Positions 27,077-37,400 of a stretch of 64,000 bases of DNA are shown here, in pieces. The stretch lies in assembly GCA_905234865.1 (NCBI GenBank), contig CAJOJE010000002.1, forward strand, positions 122,716 to 186,715. The letters run 5' to 3'. This DNA is from Candidatus Gastranaerophilales bacterium (GTDB lineage Bacteria > Cyanobacteriota > Vampirovibrionia > Gastranaerophilales > Gastranaerophilaceae). The position numbers were made by a program, and so were the translations under genes. The notes below the pieces were generated by a model. The model was not told the origin of the DNA. It searched no databases and saw nothing but the letters and a program-made list of their open reading frames with translations. Within the stretch, counting starts at the first letter, position 1, and each line of letters begins with the position of its first letter.

Positions 27077-27704
27077 CCTTGTAATCTTTATGAGCGGATG
27101 TACTTCTCTTGATTATGTCGGGGAAGATACAACGGATAGCGCCATAAAGGTTTCCACAATTACTACAAAAGAAAATTTTGTTCTAAAGACCGTAAAAAAG
27201 ACGGACGGATATGCCGATGTTTCAATCGGCATATCTCAAACACCTTTAGAAGAAATTCTTGTTTTGTATATTGCAATACATAATAATTTGCCCGACACAA
27301 ATTATAAGTTCGATGTATCGGATATTGCGGTAAAATCTCCGAAAGGAACAATGAGTTTTTTACAGCCGAACAACTTTATCAATGCTTATGCGAACTCTCA
27401 AGCAGTCCAATATTCTAACTTTATGAATGCAGGAACTGCACTGGGCGGTTTTGCCTCTTTGCAAAATGCTTACAACCAAAATTCCGCTTCAAATTCTTAT
27501 ATTAATTCCGATAATTCAGGCATTCAATCGGAAACAAACGAATTACAGGCAACAATAAAAGGCATTCAAAACCATACAACCACAACCTACAAATTTATTA
27601 ATCCCAATTCATCGGATTATTTCTATATATTCATGCAAACTCCCGATGAATACCCGATTACCGTTGATTATAAAGGATTAACGTATAAATTTGGCGGCAG
27701 GTAG
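27036..27704 (+). CDS. Putative lipoprotein of the second Tad block
   Basis: A 222-residue protein with a lipoprotein signal: basic MKKGLLGK, hydrophobic core, and lipobox FMSGC with the lipidated cysteine near residue 22. The mature protein is Asn/Ser-rich in the middle and ends in a beta-rich stretch. No family is recognised. The gene starts 41 nt inside pnp with an AAAGGAG about 11 nt upstream. It precedes the TadE-like gene, which starts 2 nt after its stop, so it may serve as an outer-membrane accessory of the pilus in the TadD/RcpB position. That role is contextual inference. Confidence 0.7.
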   Translation: MKKGLLGKILSACSLVIFMSGCTSLDYVGEDTTDSAIKVSTITTKENFVLKTVKKTDGYADVSIGISQTPLEEILVLYIAIHNNLPDTNYKFDVSDIAVKSPKGTMSFLQPNNFINAYANSQAVQYSNFMNAGTALGGFASLQNAYNQNSASNSYINSDNSGIQSETNELQATIKGIQNHTTTTYKFINPNSSDYFYIFMQTPDEYPITVDYKGLTYKFGGR

Positions 27705-27705
27705 A

Positions 27706-28242
27706 ATGTTGGTGCAAAATATTAATCGTCACAAAAGAAAAGCTCAGCACATAGTTGAATTTACTCTTATGATGCCGATTTTTATTATCATATTCAGCTG
27801 GATTATTCAGGTATTAGCGGAAACTTACTCTAAGTACAAATTTTCCTATATATTTTCGAGTTCAATCGTAAATGCCGTTTCAAACCAAAAAATATACGAC
27901 AATATGGACGATAGCGAAAGGGAAAATTATTCTCTTGCGGATAACGCCGAAAATATCGTAAAAAATAAGCTCAGAGTAAAAAATACAAATTTTTTGGATG
28001 TAAGCGTAAAAAGTATACCGACGGAAAGAGTTGTTTTTTTAATCAGCTCGTTTACTTCAAAATATACTTTGCTTTTTGCAGGCAGGAGCGGAGCATATTT
28101 TTATTTTACAATACCCGTAGGCACCGCTTTTGCGGCACCGCCCGTTTTAGATGAAACGGAAACTTCAACGGGAGAATTTTTTAATTCATATTATGATATT
28201 TATAAAAGCAGTATACAAGAGGGATTAGAAATATCCGAATAA
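27706..28242 (+). CDS. TadE-like minor pseudopilin
   Basis: A 178-residue protein with the TadE signature at its N-terminus: a short basic leader, then AQHIVEFTLMMPIFIIIF, in which the glutamate five residues into the hydrophobic segment is the prepilin-peptidase mark. One helix only, with the rest outside the membrane. I use ATG 27706 (AGGT upstream) rather than a TTG at 27691 that lies inside the previous gene. It sits directly before the TadG-like gene, the usual Tad order. Confidence 0.8.
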   Translation: MLVQNINRHKRKAQHIVEFTLMMPIFIIIFSWIIQVLAETYSKYKFSYIFSSSIVNAVSNQKIYDNMDDSERENYSLADNAENIVKNKLRVKNTNFLDVSVKSIPTERVVFLISSFTSKYTLLFAGRSGAYFYFTIPVGTAFAAPPVLDETETSTGEFFNSYYDIYKSSIQEGLEISE

Positions 28243-28262
28243 TGTTTTAACAGGGAGTAAAA

Positions 28263-29462
28263 TTGTTTTTTTCCAAATTAAAATCAAAAAAAATAAAAGC
28301 AAACGTGACTCTTGCAACTTTTGTATTCGGGATAACGTTTTTTACCCTGTGCGCTTTTGGCGTGGATATGGCTCTTATTGTTTTATCAAGATATAAATTG
28401 CAAAAAATAACCGATTACGTTGCGCTTGAATACGCTTCGGTTAAAATGTCCGATATGCAATTAAATTCATCCGATTTAGAAAATTCCTGCAAAAGCGTAT
28501 ATGAAAAATACGAAAAAGTATACAATCAATTAGGCGTTTTAGAATTGATGAATTTTAAAATCGTAAATATGAGCTATAAAATAAACTCCGATACAAATGA
28601 GGTCGCAGTAAAAGTTCAAACAACATCCAACGCTATGCCTATATTTTTAAGATTTATAGGAATTACAAAAATTATAGTCCATGCAAATTCTTACGCCATG
28701 AGCAATACAATCACAATGAACGATAATTCTTCGATTGAAAAAGATTTATACCGTACGGACGATGAAACAACGGCAAATTATTTGAATACAAACGGTTTGA
28801 ATAATAAAACGCTTGAATTTGAAACCCCGTTAATTACGGCAAAAAATACGGGGCTTGGCGATTTTAAAATTAATTTTAATACGGGAGAAACAAATAAAGG
28901 CGGCGGATATTTTATTTTCGGCGGATATGACGATAAAGGATATTTTGATATGGGAAATTTGGTTCAAAATGTCAATCCGAAAAAAGTATGCTTAAATTCA
29001 ACCGATAATTCTTTAAACTACCTTGAAGGCAACAGCGAAACGGACGATAAATGTTTTTATTGCGTTAATGCAAAAGATACGCCGGAGCTTACTTTTGACC
29101 TTTCAAAAGAAACGGAAGTAAAAAAAGAAGGATTATCAAAAAGGATTAATAAAATAAAAATTTTTCAAGCGATATCCCCCTCAAAAACTTATGAACTTAA
29201 CGGATATACAATAAATTTTGATGACCCTTGCAATCCCGATATGACAAATTTTAAAAATGAAGAAAGTGAAGATAAAAATAAAAAAATGAAAACCGCTTCA
29301 AGAGCATATTATGATGAACAAGAAACGATGAATGTTGATGCAGTGCTTACAATTTTAAATAATTCGTTTAGAATAAATAAAACAAGGTACGATAATTTTT
29401 CAACATCGGGAGAAAATACAACGGGACATTGCGAGGGTAAAGGAGAAAACAATGGCTTCTAA
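28263..29462 (+). CDS. TadG-like pilus assembly protein
   Basis: A 399-residue protein beginning with the Tad/TadG-type segment: NVTLATFVFGITFFTLCAFG followed by VDMALIVLSRYKLQKITDYVALEYA, as in the putative Flp pilus-assembly TadE/G-like domain. The extracytoplasmic remainder has conserved-looking cysteines (CFYC) and is rich in Asn and Thr. No von Willebrand domain is seen. The start is TTG at 28263 with AGGGAG 6 nt upstream. Its last 11 nt overlap polA. The Flp pilin and the prepilin peptidase are not in this window. Confidence 0.75.
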   Translation: MFFSKLKSKKIKANVTLATFVFGITFFTLCAFGVDMALIVLSRYKLQKITDYVALEYASVKMSDMQLNSSDLENSCKSVYEKYEKVYNQLGVLELMNFKIVNMSYKINSDTNEVAVKVQTTSNAMPIFLRFIGITKIIVHANSYAMSNTITMNDNSSIEKDLYRTDDETTANYLNTNGLNNKTLEFETPLITAKNTGLGDFKINFNTGETNKGGGYFIFGGYDDKGYFDMGNLVQNVNPKKVCLNSTDNSLNYLEGNSETDDKCFYCVNAKDTPELTFDLSKETEVKKEGLSKRINKIKIFQAISPSKTYELNGYTINFDDPCNPDMTNFKNEESEDKNKKMKTASRAYYDEQETMNVDAVLTILNNSFRINKTRYDNFSTSGENTTGHCEGKGENNGF

Positions 29463-32058
29463 AACTTTAATTTTAATTGACGGTCATGCACTTTGTTTTA
29501 GGATGTTTTTTGCTCTTGAGAGAACAAATATGCAAACAACCGACCATACCCCGACATGGGCTGTTTTCGGGTTTTTCAAAGCGATTTTTGATATGTTGAA
29601 TAACAAAGGTTTAATTATACCGGATAATATAGGCGTTGCTTTTGATGTTTCAAGACACACTTTCAGGCTTGAAAAATACGAAGGCTATAAAGCAAACAGA
29701 CAGCAAATGCCCGATAATCTCCGCCCGCAATTATCTTTAATTATGGAGGGTTTAAAAGCATTAAATATCCCGATTTATACAAAAGAAGGGTTTGAGGGCG
29801 ATGATATAATAGGAACGATATCAAGAAAAGCAAAAGAATTGGGACATAAAACATATATTTTAACGGGCGATAAAGACTCTTTGCAGCTTGTTGACAAGGA
29901 AGGGTTTATTAAAGTTTTAATCCCGTCTAAAGGAGAGCTTATTGAATATGATTGGGATAAAGTATATGAAAAAATGGGTGTTTATCCTAATCAGGTAATA
30001 GATTATAAGGCACTATCCGGCGACACTTCGGATAATATACCGGGGGTTAAAGGAATAGGACCAAAAACGGCATGTTCACTTTTAGGAGAATATCAATATC
30101 TTGATAATATTTATGAAAATATTGATAAAATAGGCAAAAAATCGGTTGTGGAAAAACTCACGACAGATAAAGAAAACGCCTATTTATCTCAATTTTTGGC
30201 AACAATAAAAAGAGATGTCGATATTGATTTCGATTTTGAAAAAACATGTCTTGAAATTGAAAACAAACAAAACGTTATTGATTATTTCAAAAAGCTCCAA
30301 TTTTACAGTTTTGTAAAAAATATAGATAAAATCTTGGAACCTTTTTTATGTAAAAGTGAAAATGAAGATAATAAAGAAGAAATCGTCAAATTTTCAGACG
30401 AAGAATTTAATCAGGTTTCTTTATTTTCAAATTTTGAAAATCCGAATAATGTTAAAAAAGAGCTGAAAAAAAGAGAAAAAATAAGCATTGGCGACTTCGA
30501 TTTTACACAAAAATGTTCTTTTTTAATTAAAGATGACATTTGTTATTTTGCGAACGATAAAAATACGATGCAAACCGATTTAATTTCCGCTAAAAAGTTT
30601 TTGGAAGATGAAACAATTAAAAAAATTACATTCGATATAAAAAACGCACTTTATATAAACCCCGATATAAAAGGGGTTGTGGAAGATGTTATGCTGACAA
30701 GTTATGTTCTTGATTCTTCAAGAAGCCATGACCTTGTAAGCCAAATTGAATCATACCTTGATATAACGGATACCAATGAAGAAATTTACGCAGGGGGGAT
30801 TTATGATTTATCTTTTGTATACGAAAATAAATTAAGCGAAAACGAAAAAAAACTGAAAACGCTCGAACTTAATCTTGCATACGTTCTTTTTAAAATGGAA
30901 AAAGAGGGTGTAAGCCTTGATTTAGAATATATGGGCGAATTAAAAAGGGAAATTGATAAAAAAATTAACGAGCTTGAAAATTTAATTTACAAAGAAGCGG
31001 GGCAAACTTTTAATATCAATTCGCCAAAACAAGTAGGCGAAGTTTTATTTAATATCCTTCAAATTAAACCCAAAAAGAAAAACAAAACCGGTTATTCCAC
31101 AAACGCAAAAATTCTTGAGGAGCTTGCGGAAGAATACAAGATTGCAAAAGATATTTTAGAACATAGAACTTATATGAAGCTAAAAACAACTTATGTTGAT
31201 AACCTCCCGAAGCTTCTAAAAGCAGATAATAAAATTCATACTCATTACAATCAAACGGTTACGACGACGGGAAGATTATCAAGTTCTGACCCGAATTTAC
31301 AAAACATTCCGATTAGAACAGATTTTTCAAACAGAATAAGAGCTTGTTTTGTTGCAAAAAACAGCGATTATTCGATTTTATCGGCAGATTATTCAAATAT
31401 TGAATTAAGGCTTCTTGCGCATTTTTCAAAAGATGAAGTTTTAATTAACGCATTTAAAAATAATCTCGATATTCATAAAATGACCGCCTCTAAAATTTTC
31501 AACGTGGATGAAAACGAAGTAACAAAGGAAATGAGAAGGCAGGCTAAAGCCGTAAATTTCGGCATTATCTACGGTCAAACGAGATACGGGCTTGCAAGCG
31601 CACTAAACATATCTCCTTTTGAAGCGCAAGAATTTATCAGCGCATATTTTAGAACATACCCTAAAATTAATTCTTTTATGACAAATACTTTAATTGAAGC
31701 TCATGAGAAAGGGTATGTAGAAACTCTTTTCGGAAGAAAACGCTATTTAAAAGAAGAATTAAATTCAAGAAACACAAAAATCAGAGAATTTGCGGAACGT
31801 GCGGCGATTAATGCGCCTCTGCAAGGAACAAGCGCCGATTTAATCAAAATGGCAATGGTTGAATTGGATAAAAATTTAAAAGGCACAAAAGCAAAAATGT
31901 TAATTCAGGTTCATGACGAGCTGGTGCTTGAGGTTCATAACGACGAAAAAGAAATAGTTTCAGACATTGTACTAAAATCAATGGAATTAAATCAGCCCTT
32001 GAATGTTCCTCTTGAAGTGCAGTTAAAAATAGGAAAAAGCTGGATGGAGAGCAAATAA
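29452..32058 (+). CDS. polA: DNA polymerase I
   Basis: An 868-residue family A polymerase for Okazaki fragment maturation and repair. The N-terminal 5'-3' exonuclease is intact (EGFEGDDIIG, LTGDKDSLQL, LSGDTSDNIPGVKGIGPKTA). The middle 3'-5' exonuclease domain lacks the D-x-E and other metal ligands (KKITFDIKNALY), so proofreading is probably absent, as in many non-proteobacterial enzymes. The polymerase core has motif A (DYSNIELRLLAHFS), the O-helix (RRQAKAVNFGIIYG, with a Phe that discriminates against dideoxy substrates) and motif C (QVHDELVLEV). It overlaps the tadG-like gene by 11 nt and ends where the small secreted gene begins. Confidence 0.96.
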   Translation: MASKTLILIDGHALCFRMFFALERTNMQTTDHTPTWAVFGFFKAIFDMLNNKGLIIPDNIGVAFDVSRHTFRLEKYEGYKANRQQMPDNLRPQLSLIMEGLKALNIPIYTKEGFEGDDIIGTISRKAKELGHKTYILTGDKDSLQLVDKEGFIKVLIPSKGELIEYDWDKVYEKMGVYPNQVIDYKALSGDTSDNIPGVKGIGPKTACSLLGEYQYLDNIYENIDKIGKKSVVEKLTTDKENAYLSQFLATIKRDVDIDFDFEKTCLEIENKQNVIDYFKKLQFYSFVKNIDKILEPFLCKSENEDNKEEIVKFSDEEFNQVSLFSNFENPNNVKKELKKREKISIGDFDFTQKCSFLIKDDICYFANDKNTMQTDLISAKKFLEDETIKKITFDIKNALYINPDIKGVVEDVMLTSYVLDSSRSHDLVSQIESYLDITDTNEEIYAGGIYDLSFVYENKLSENEKKLKTLELNLAYVLFKMEKEGVSLDLEYMGELKREIDKKINELENLIYKEAGQTFNINSPKQVGEVLFNILQIKPKKKNKTGYSTNAKILEELAEEYKIAKDILEHRTYMKLKTTYVDNLPKLLKADNKIHTHYNQTVTTTGRLSSSDPNLQNIPIRTDFSNRIRACFVAKNSDYSILSADYSNIELRLLAHFSKDEVLINAFKNNLDIHKMTASKIFNVDENEVTKEMRRQAKAVNFGIIYGQTRYGLASALNISPFEAQEFISAYFRTYPKINSFMTNTLIEAHEKGYVETLFGRKRYLKEELNSRNTKIREFAERAAINAPLQGTSADLIKMAMVELDKNLKGTKAKMLIQVHDELVLEVHNDEKEIVSDIVLKSMELNQPLNVPLEVQLKIGKSWMESK

Positions 32059-32411
32059 TGAAAAAGTTTTTTATTATTTTAATACTGTTTTTTATGCCGT
32101 TATACGCTTTTTCAAAAAATGCAAACTCGAAAAACTTTTCAAAAAATGCGGATGATGTTTTTATGACATCTTTGGTATCAATAAAAGAGTTGAATTATAA
32201 AATTTTAGAAATTCAATCAGAGAGCGGGTATATTCTTTTTGAAAACAATTCCGATACATATTTATTAATGGTATTTGAAAACGGAGAAAATAATTCTATT
32301 GTTAAAATCGAAAAAGTTAAAAATTCCTCTCCGCTTTTAGAATTACAAAATAATTTATACGATAAAATCGAACAAAATCTCCAATATGAAATTAAAAGGG
32401 CGGATGAATGA
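32058..32411 (+). CDS. Small secreted protein of unknown function
   Basis: A 117-residue protein with a clear signal peptide (MKKFFIILILFFMPLYAFS, cleavage likely after AFS). The mature part of about 97 residues has no recognised family. It overlaps the polA stop and the priA start, so it is translated within the polA-priA chain although it is exported. Confidence 0.65.
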   Translation: MKKFFIILILFFMPLYAFSKNANSKNFSKNADDVFMTSLVSIKELNYKILEIQSESGYILFENNSDTYLLMVFENGENNSIVKIEKVKNSSPLLELQNNLYDKIEQNLQYEIKRADE

Positions 32412-34432
32412 AAAAATACGCACTTTGTCTTGTAGATATAAAAACTTTGGGAACAAAAACCTTCAGCTATCTTATTCCCGAAGAATTAAAAGATAAAATT
32501 CATATCGGAATACCCGTTTCCGTTCCTTTCGGAAAAACAAGGAAAATAAAGGCTTATGTCGTAGGGTTTAGCGATTATTTGGAAGAAGGAATACAGCCGA
32601 AATACATTGATGAATTGCTCGATTCAACGCCGATGTTTACGCTTGAATACTTAAAATTGCTTGAATGGGTTGCAAATTACTATTTTTCAGACCTTCCGAC
32701 CGTTTTAAAAACCGCACTTCCTCAGAAGTTTTTTGAAAAAAACGTAAAAAATTACAGAAAACCAAAAAAAGAAGAATTAATCTATAAAAATGACTTTGAA
32801 GAAAGTTCAAAACATACTTTATCAGAGGAACAAGAAAAAGTATACAAAGAAATTCTTCACGTTAATTCAAATTTTAACCTTTTGCATGGAATAACGGGTT
32901 CCGGAAAAACGGAAGTTTATTTCAAACTGATTGAAGATACGATAAAAAGCGGAAAAAACGTATTGTTTTTGGCTCCTGAAATTGCGCTTGTTTCGCAACT
33001 TACAATAAGAACAATCAAAAGATTTGGGAAAGAAAACGTTGCTATTTGGCATTCTTCAATAACGGAAGCCGAAAAATACAAAGTTTGGCAAAAATTAAGA
33101 AACGATGAATTAAAAATTCTCTTTGGCGCACGCTCTGCCGTATTCGCACCGATTAAAAATTTAGGTTTAATTATTATAGATGAAGAACATGACGACAGCT
33201 ATAAACAAGATATGCCCGAACCCAGATATTCAGCCATTGAAGTTGCAAAAAAACTTGCCGAATTGTACGACGCAAAAATCCTTATGGGGTCTGCAACTCC
33301 GGATATTTCAAATTATTATCGGGCCATAAATTCAAATTCGTTATTTGAACTTAAAGAAAGATACAACAATTTAGAACTCCCGAAAGTAACGATAATTGAT
33401 ATGCGGCAGGAAAGAGAATTTAAAAATAACGGACTTTTTTCAAAATTTTTAATTGATAAAATCAATAACCGTATCGAAAAAAAAGAGCAATCAATACTTT
33501 TAATCAACAGACGAGGTTTTTCAACTTATACCCAATGTTTAAACTGCGGAGAAGTTATAGAATGTCCGAAGTGTGCAATCCCGTTAATTTATCATAGTCA
33601 AACACATTCTCATAAATGCCACTACTGTAATTACGAAATAAAAGGACTTGATGAATGCCCGAAATGTCACGCCGATGCGCTTCAAAACTTTGGAGCAGGA
33701 ACGGAGAGGATAGAAGATATTGCAAAACAAATTTTTAAAGAAGCAGTCATAAAAAGGCTTGATTCAGACAGCCTTACAAGAAAAAACGAACATATAGAAA
33801 TTTTGGACGATTTTCAAAACGGAAAAATTGACATCCTCGTTGGAACGCAAATGATTGCAAAAGGGCTTGATAACCCGAATGTTACTTTAGTCGGAGTTAT
33901 TAACGCCGATTTGAGTTTTAATTTACCGGATTTCAGAAGTACGGAAAGAGGCTTTTCGATTTTAACTCAGGTAGCGGGGCGCTCAGGGCGTGGCGGAGCA
34001 AAAGGAGAAGTTGTTTTTCAAACTTTTAATGCGGACAATGAATTTTTATTAAATGCAAAATCTCAAGATTATAAAACATTTTACGAAAATGAAATCGAAA
34101 TGAGAGAAATGTTCGATTATCCGCCTTTTTCATCAATAATAAGGGTAATTTTGCAATCAAAAAACATATTCAGAGCGCAAAGAGCTTCAATGGAAATCGG
34201 AATGCGTTTAAAAGATTGGATTAAAAAACTTTCCCTAACGGAAAGGCTGATAGTTTTAGGTCCCGTTCCTTGCGTCATTGAAAAAATTAAAGGTGATTAC
34301 AGATTTAATTTAATTATTAAAAACAAGCTGGATGAAAAGGGACATCAAACCATTTTGAGTTTTTTAAAGAAAGTAATTTTGCCGAACGATATTAAAATGA
34401 TAGTCGATGTTGACCCGACGGATGTTTTATAA
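32408..34432 (+). CDS. priA: Primosomal replication helicase PriA
   Basis: A 674-residue superfamily 2 helicase that restarts stalled forks. It has the N-terminal 3'-DNA binding domain, Walker A GITGSGKTEVY near residue 161, the DEEHD box (IIIDEEHDDSYKQD), and the PriA zinc region with paired cysteines CLNCGEVIECPKC...CHYCNYEIKGLDECPKC. Motif V/VI is VGTQMIAKGLDNPNVTLVGV...AGRSGRG. It is slightly shorter than E. coli PriA (732). It overlaps the previous gene by 4 nt, and the next gene starts directly after its stop. Confidence 0.96.
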   Translation: MKKYALCLVDIKTLGTKTFSYLIPEELKDKIHIGIPVSVPFGKTRKIKAYVVGFSDYLEEGIQPKYIDELLDSTPMFTLEYLKLLEWVANYYFSDLPTVLKTALPQKFFEKNVKNYRKPKKEELIYKNDFEESSKHTLSEEQEKVYKEILHVNSNFNLLHGITGSGKTEVYFKLIEDTIKSGKNVLFLAPEIALVSQLTIRTIKRFGKENVAIWHSSITEAEKYKVWQKLRNDELKILFGARSAVFAPIKNLGLIIIDEEHDDSYKQDMPEPRYSAIEVAKKLAELYDAKILMGSATPDISNYYRAINSNSLFELKERYNNLELPKVTIIDMRQEREFKNNGLFSKFLIDKINNRIEKKEQSILLINRRGFSTYTQCLNCGEVIECPKCAIPLIYHSQTHSHKCHYCNYEIKGLDECPKCHADALQNFGAGTERIEDIAKQIFKEAVIKRLDSDSLTRKNEHIEILDDFQNGKIDILVGTQMIAKGLDNPNVTLVGVINADLSFNLPDFRSTERGFSILTQVAGRSGRGGAKGEVVFQTFNADNEFLLNAKSQDYKTFYENEIEMREMFDYPPFSSIIRVILQSKNIFRAQRASMEIGMRLKDWIKKLSLTERLIVLGPVPCVIEKIKGDYRFNLIIKNKLDEKGHQTILSFLKKVILPNDIKMIVDVDPTDVL

Positions 34433-37400
34433 ATGCTGATTGAAGGAAATATAAATTCAAATAAAACGGATATATTAATTGAAAATTATGCCCGTCTTTT
34501 AAATTCAGGAATTAAATCGGACAAAATACTCGTTATTGTTCAAAATTCCAAAATGAAAGAAGAATTTATCGAGAAAACCAAAAAACTTTTAAATATTAAC
34601 GCTCTTACAAATTTTAAAGTTTATACATTTTTCGGGCTTTGTTATAATTTTGTACTTGAAAATTATCCCGTTCTTGAAAACAAAATTAATTGCGGAAAAA
34701 CGGAAATTATCCCCTTTTGTTCGGGGCTTGAAGCAAGCAGAAATATTTTTAAAAATGCAATTGATAAAATTCAATTCAAAGGTTATAACTCTAAAACAAA
34801 CCTTCTCCACCAGCTTTTAAGAAGGCAATCTCTTATTACTTTGAACGCACTGAACGATGAAGAAGTTCATTCAAGAACAAAAATTTTATCCGAATCTTTC
34901 AGCTTGGAAATTAAAAACGCAATAAATATGTACAAACAAAAAACCCTTGAATACAGGGCTTTTGATTATTTAAGGCAAGTTCAGCTTTTTTCTTTTTTAT
35001 ATAAAAATACCAAAAACCTGTTTGAATACGTTTTTTTGGATGATGCCGACGAAATTGTTCCCGCATTGTTTGAATATTTAAAATATATAAAAAACGAGAT
35101 TAAGGAGTTTTTTATAGCTTACGATAAAAAAGGGTGTTCGAGAAAAGGGTATCTTTGTGCTTTTGAAACAAATTTTGAGGCTTTTTTGGGCGAAATTCCC
35201 GTTACGCTCAAAAAAAATGAGCAGGCGGACTTAATTTTTGAAAAAATAAAAGAAGGAAAACCCGTTAAAATTGAAAATTTAATTGAAAAAGATTATATAA
35301 GACTTGATTTAATGTACGATGATTTGATTGAACATGTTAATTCGCTTATAAATAAAGGGGTTAAGCCTTGTGAGATTTTAATTATAATTCCCGAAAACAA
35401 CGATTTTATAAAATTTTATTTGAATAAATTAAATGCAAAAATTAATTTTATAACGGGAAGCGAAAAAATTGAAGAAAATAAAACCGTATCGAATTTAATT
35501 TCAATTTTAGATATTTTAATTCAACCGATAGGGTTTAAAATTTCGTCTTACAAATTAAAGGGGCTTTTGGGTCAGGTTTTAAAAGTCGACTTAAATACGA
35601 TAATTAAAATTACAACAGAATACGACTCCGATTTTAATTGCCTTTCGTTATTTGAAATTTTGGAAAAATATGAAGATTTTGGAGAAATTAGAGAATTTTT
35701 GCAATTGAAAGATGAAATAAAAGATGAAAAATTGAGTTTTATGCTTTATAAATTATCGGAAGCTTTTTGCAAAGACGATATTATTAAAATAAATCAATTT
35801 TTGAAGCAATTGAAAGATTTTGAAAATATTTTTAAAGATGAAATTTCAAGACAGGACATTTTATTTAATTTAAAAAACACGATAATCTCCGAAAATCCCT
35901 TATTTGACGAACAATTAGCGCAAAATGCAATTAATATATCCACAATTCAAAAAGCAATAGATTTGAAACTTAAAAATAACTATCTTTTTCTTTCGGATAC
36001 GACAAATTCCGCTTACACAAAACAAGATACGGGACCACTATATAATGCATGGGTATTTTCAAAAAATTGGATAAAAAAAGAGTTTACGATTGAAGATAAT
36101 ATCAATCTTGCAAACGACAAACTTGCAAGACAGCTAAGAAAACTGTTTCTTTTATCAACGGGGGATATTTATTCTTATTCAAGCGTTTATAATTTTTTGG
36201 GAATTGAAAATTTTAAGGGAATAAAGCATTTTTTTAAAAACACAAAAGAACAAACTCCGCCAAAATTCAAAATTGTTCCCCGCCCCGACCAAAAACCCGT
36301 TTTGGATTACGAAAAAGGAAGATATGCGGTTATGGCGGTTGCAGGCGCCGGAAAAACAACTATTATGCTGGCGCTTATTATAAAACTTCTTGAAAAAGGA
36401 GTAAAACCCGATAATATCTTTGTTTTAACTTATATGGATTCTGCCGCAAGAACCTTTAAAGAAAGAATTAAAACGGCATACCCCGATTTATCGGAATTGC
36501 CGAACATTTCAACAATCCATGGGCTTTGCATGAGAATTTTAAGAGAAAACAATAACCATGCACACTTAGGGCTTGACGTTGATTTTGATATTATTGACGA
36601 AATTAAAAGAGGAAAATTAATCTCCGAAATTTTATATAATGAGGGGCTTGATTTATCTTTTTTGCAATCTTACGACAGAGGAATTTCCGCATACAAAAAT
36701 TCACCCCATAAAAACGAAAATTCACTGAAGCCGACATTTAAAAGAGTTTATTCTCAATATCAAAAATCTTTAAAAAGCCTTAATTTAATTGATTATGACG
36801 ACCTTTTAATTTATGCGCTCGACTTATTAAAAATGAACTCCAAAGTAAGAGAATATTATCAGAATTTGGCTAATTTTGTCATAGAAGACGAAGCTCAGGA
36901 TTCAAGCCCCGTTCAACAGGAATTAATTAACATAATTTCAAAAAAATACGGCAATGTTATCCGCTGCGGGGACATTAATCAGGCAATAACATCGACTTTT
37001 ACAAATTCAGATATTAAAGGTTTTAAAAAATTTATAGAATTGAACCCGAATTGTAAAATGAATTATACCGCAAGAAATTCAACGGGGGTAATAGATTTAG
37101 CAAATAAGCTCATAAAAAAAGGAATAAAAATTTCACCCGAAGCGTTTTATGAAATCGAAACAAAGCCCGTTAAAAACATAAATATTTTTGACCCGAACGC
37201 CTATACCATTAAAATTTTTGAAAAAGAACAAGAGGAAAAAAGTTTTATTCTTGATGAAATTCATAAAATTTACGAAACGGAAAAAAACGCAACCATAGGC
37301 ATTTTAACAAGAACAAATAAAGAAGCTGAACTTTGGGCGGAATACATAAAAAGTTATAACCCCGAATATAAAATAACAACCTCATCGTCTTTGGGCTCAA

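Noticed and set aside
29452..32058. Loss of proofreading residues in DNA polymerase I as a novel feature
   Set aside because: Inactive 3'-5' exonuclease domains are widespread in bacterial Pol I.
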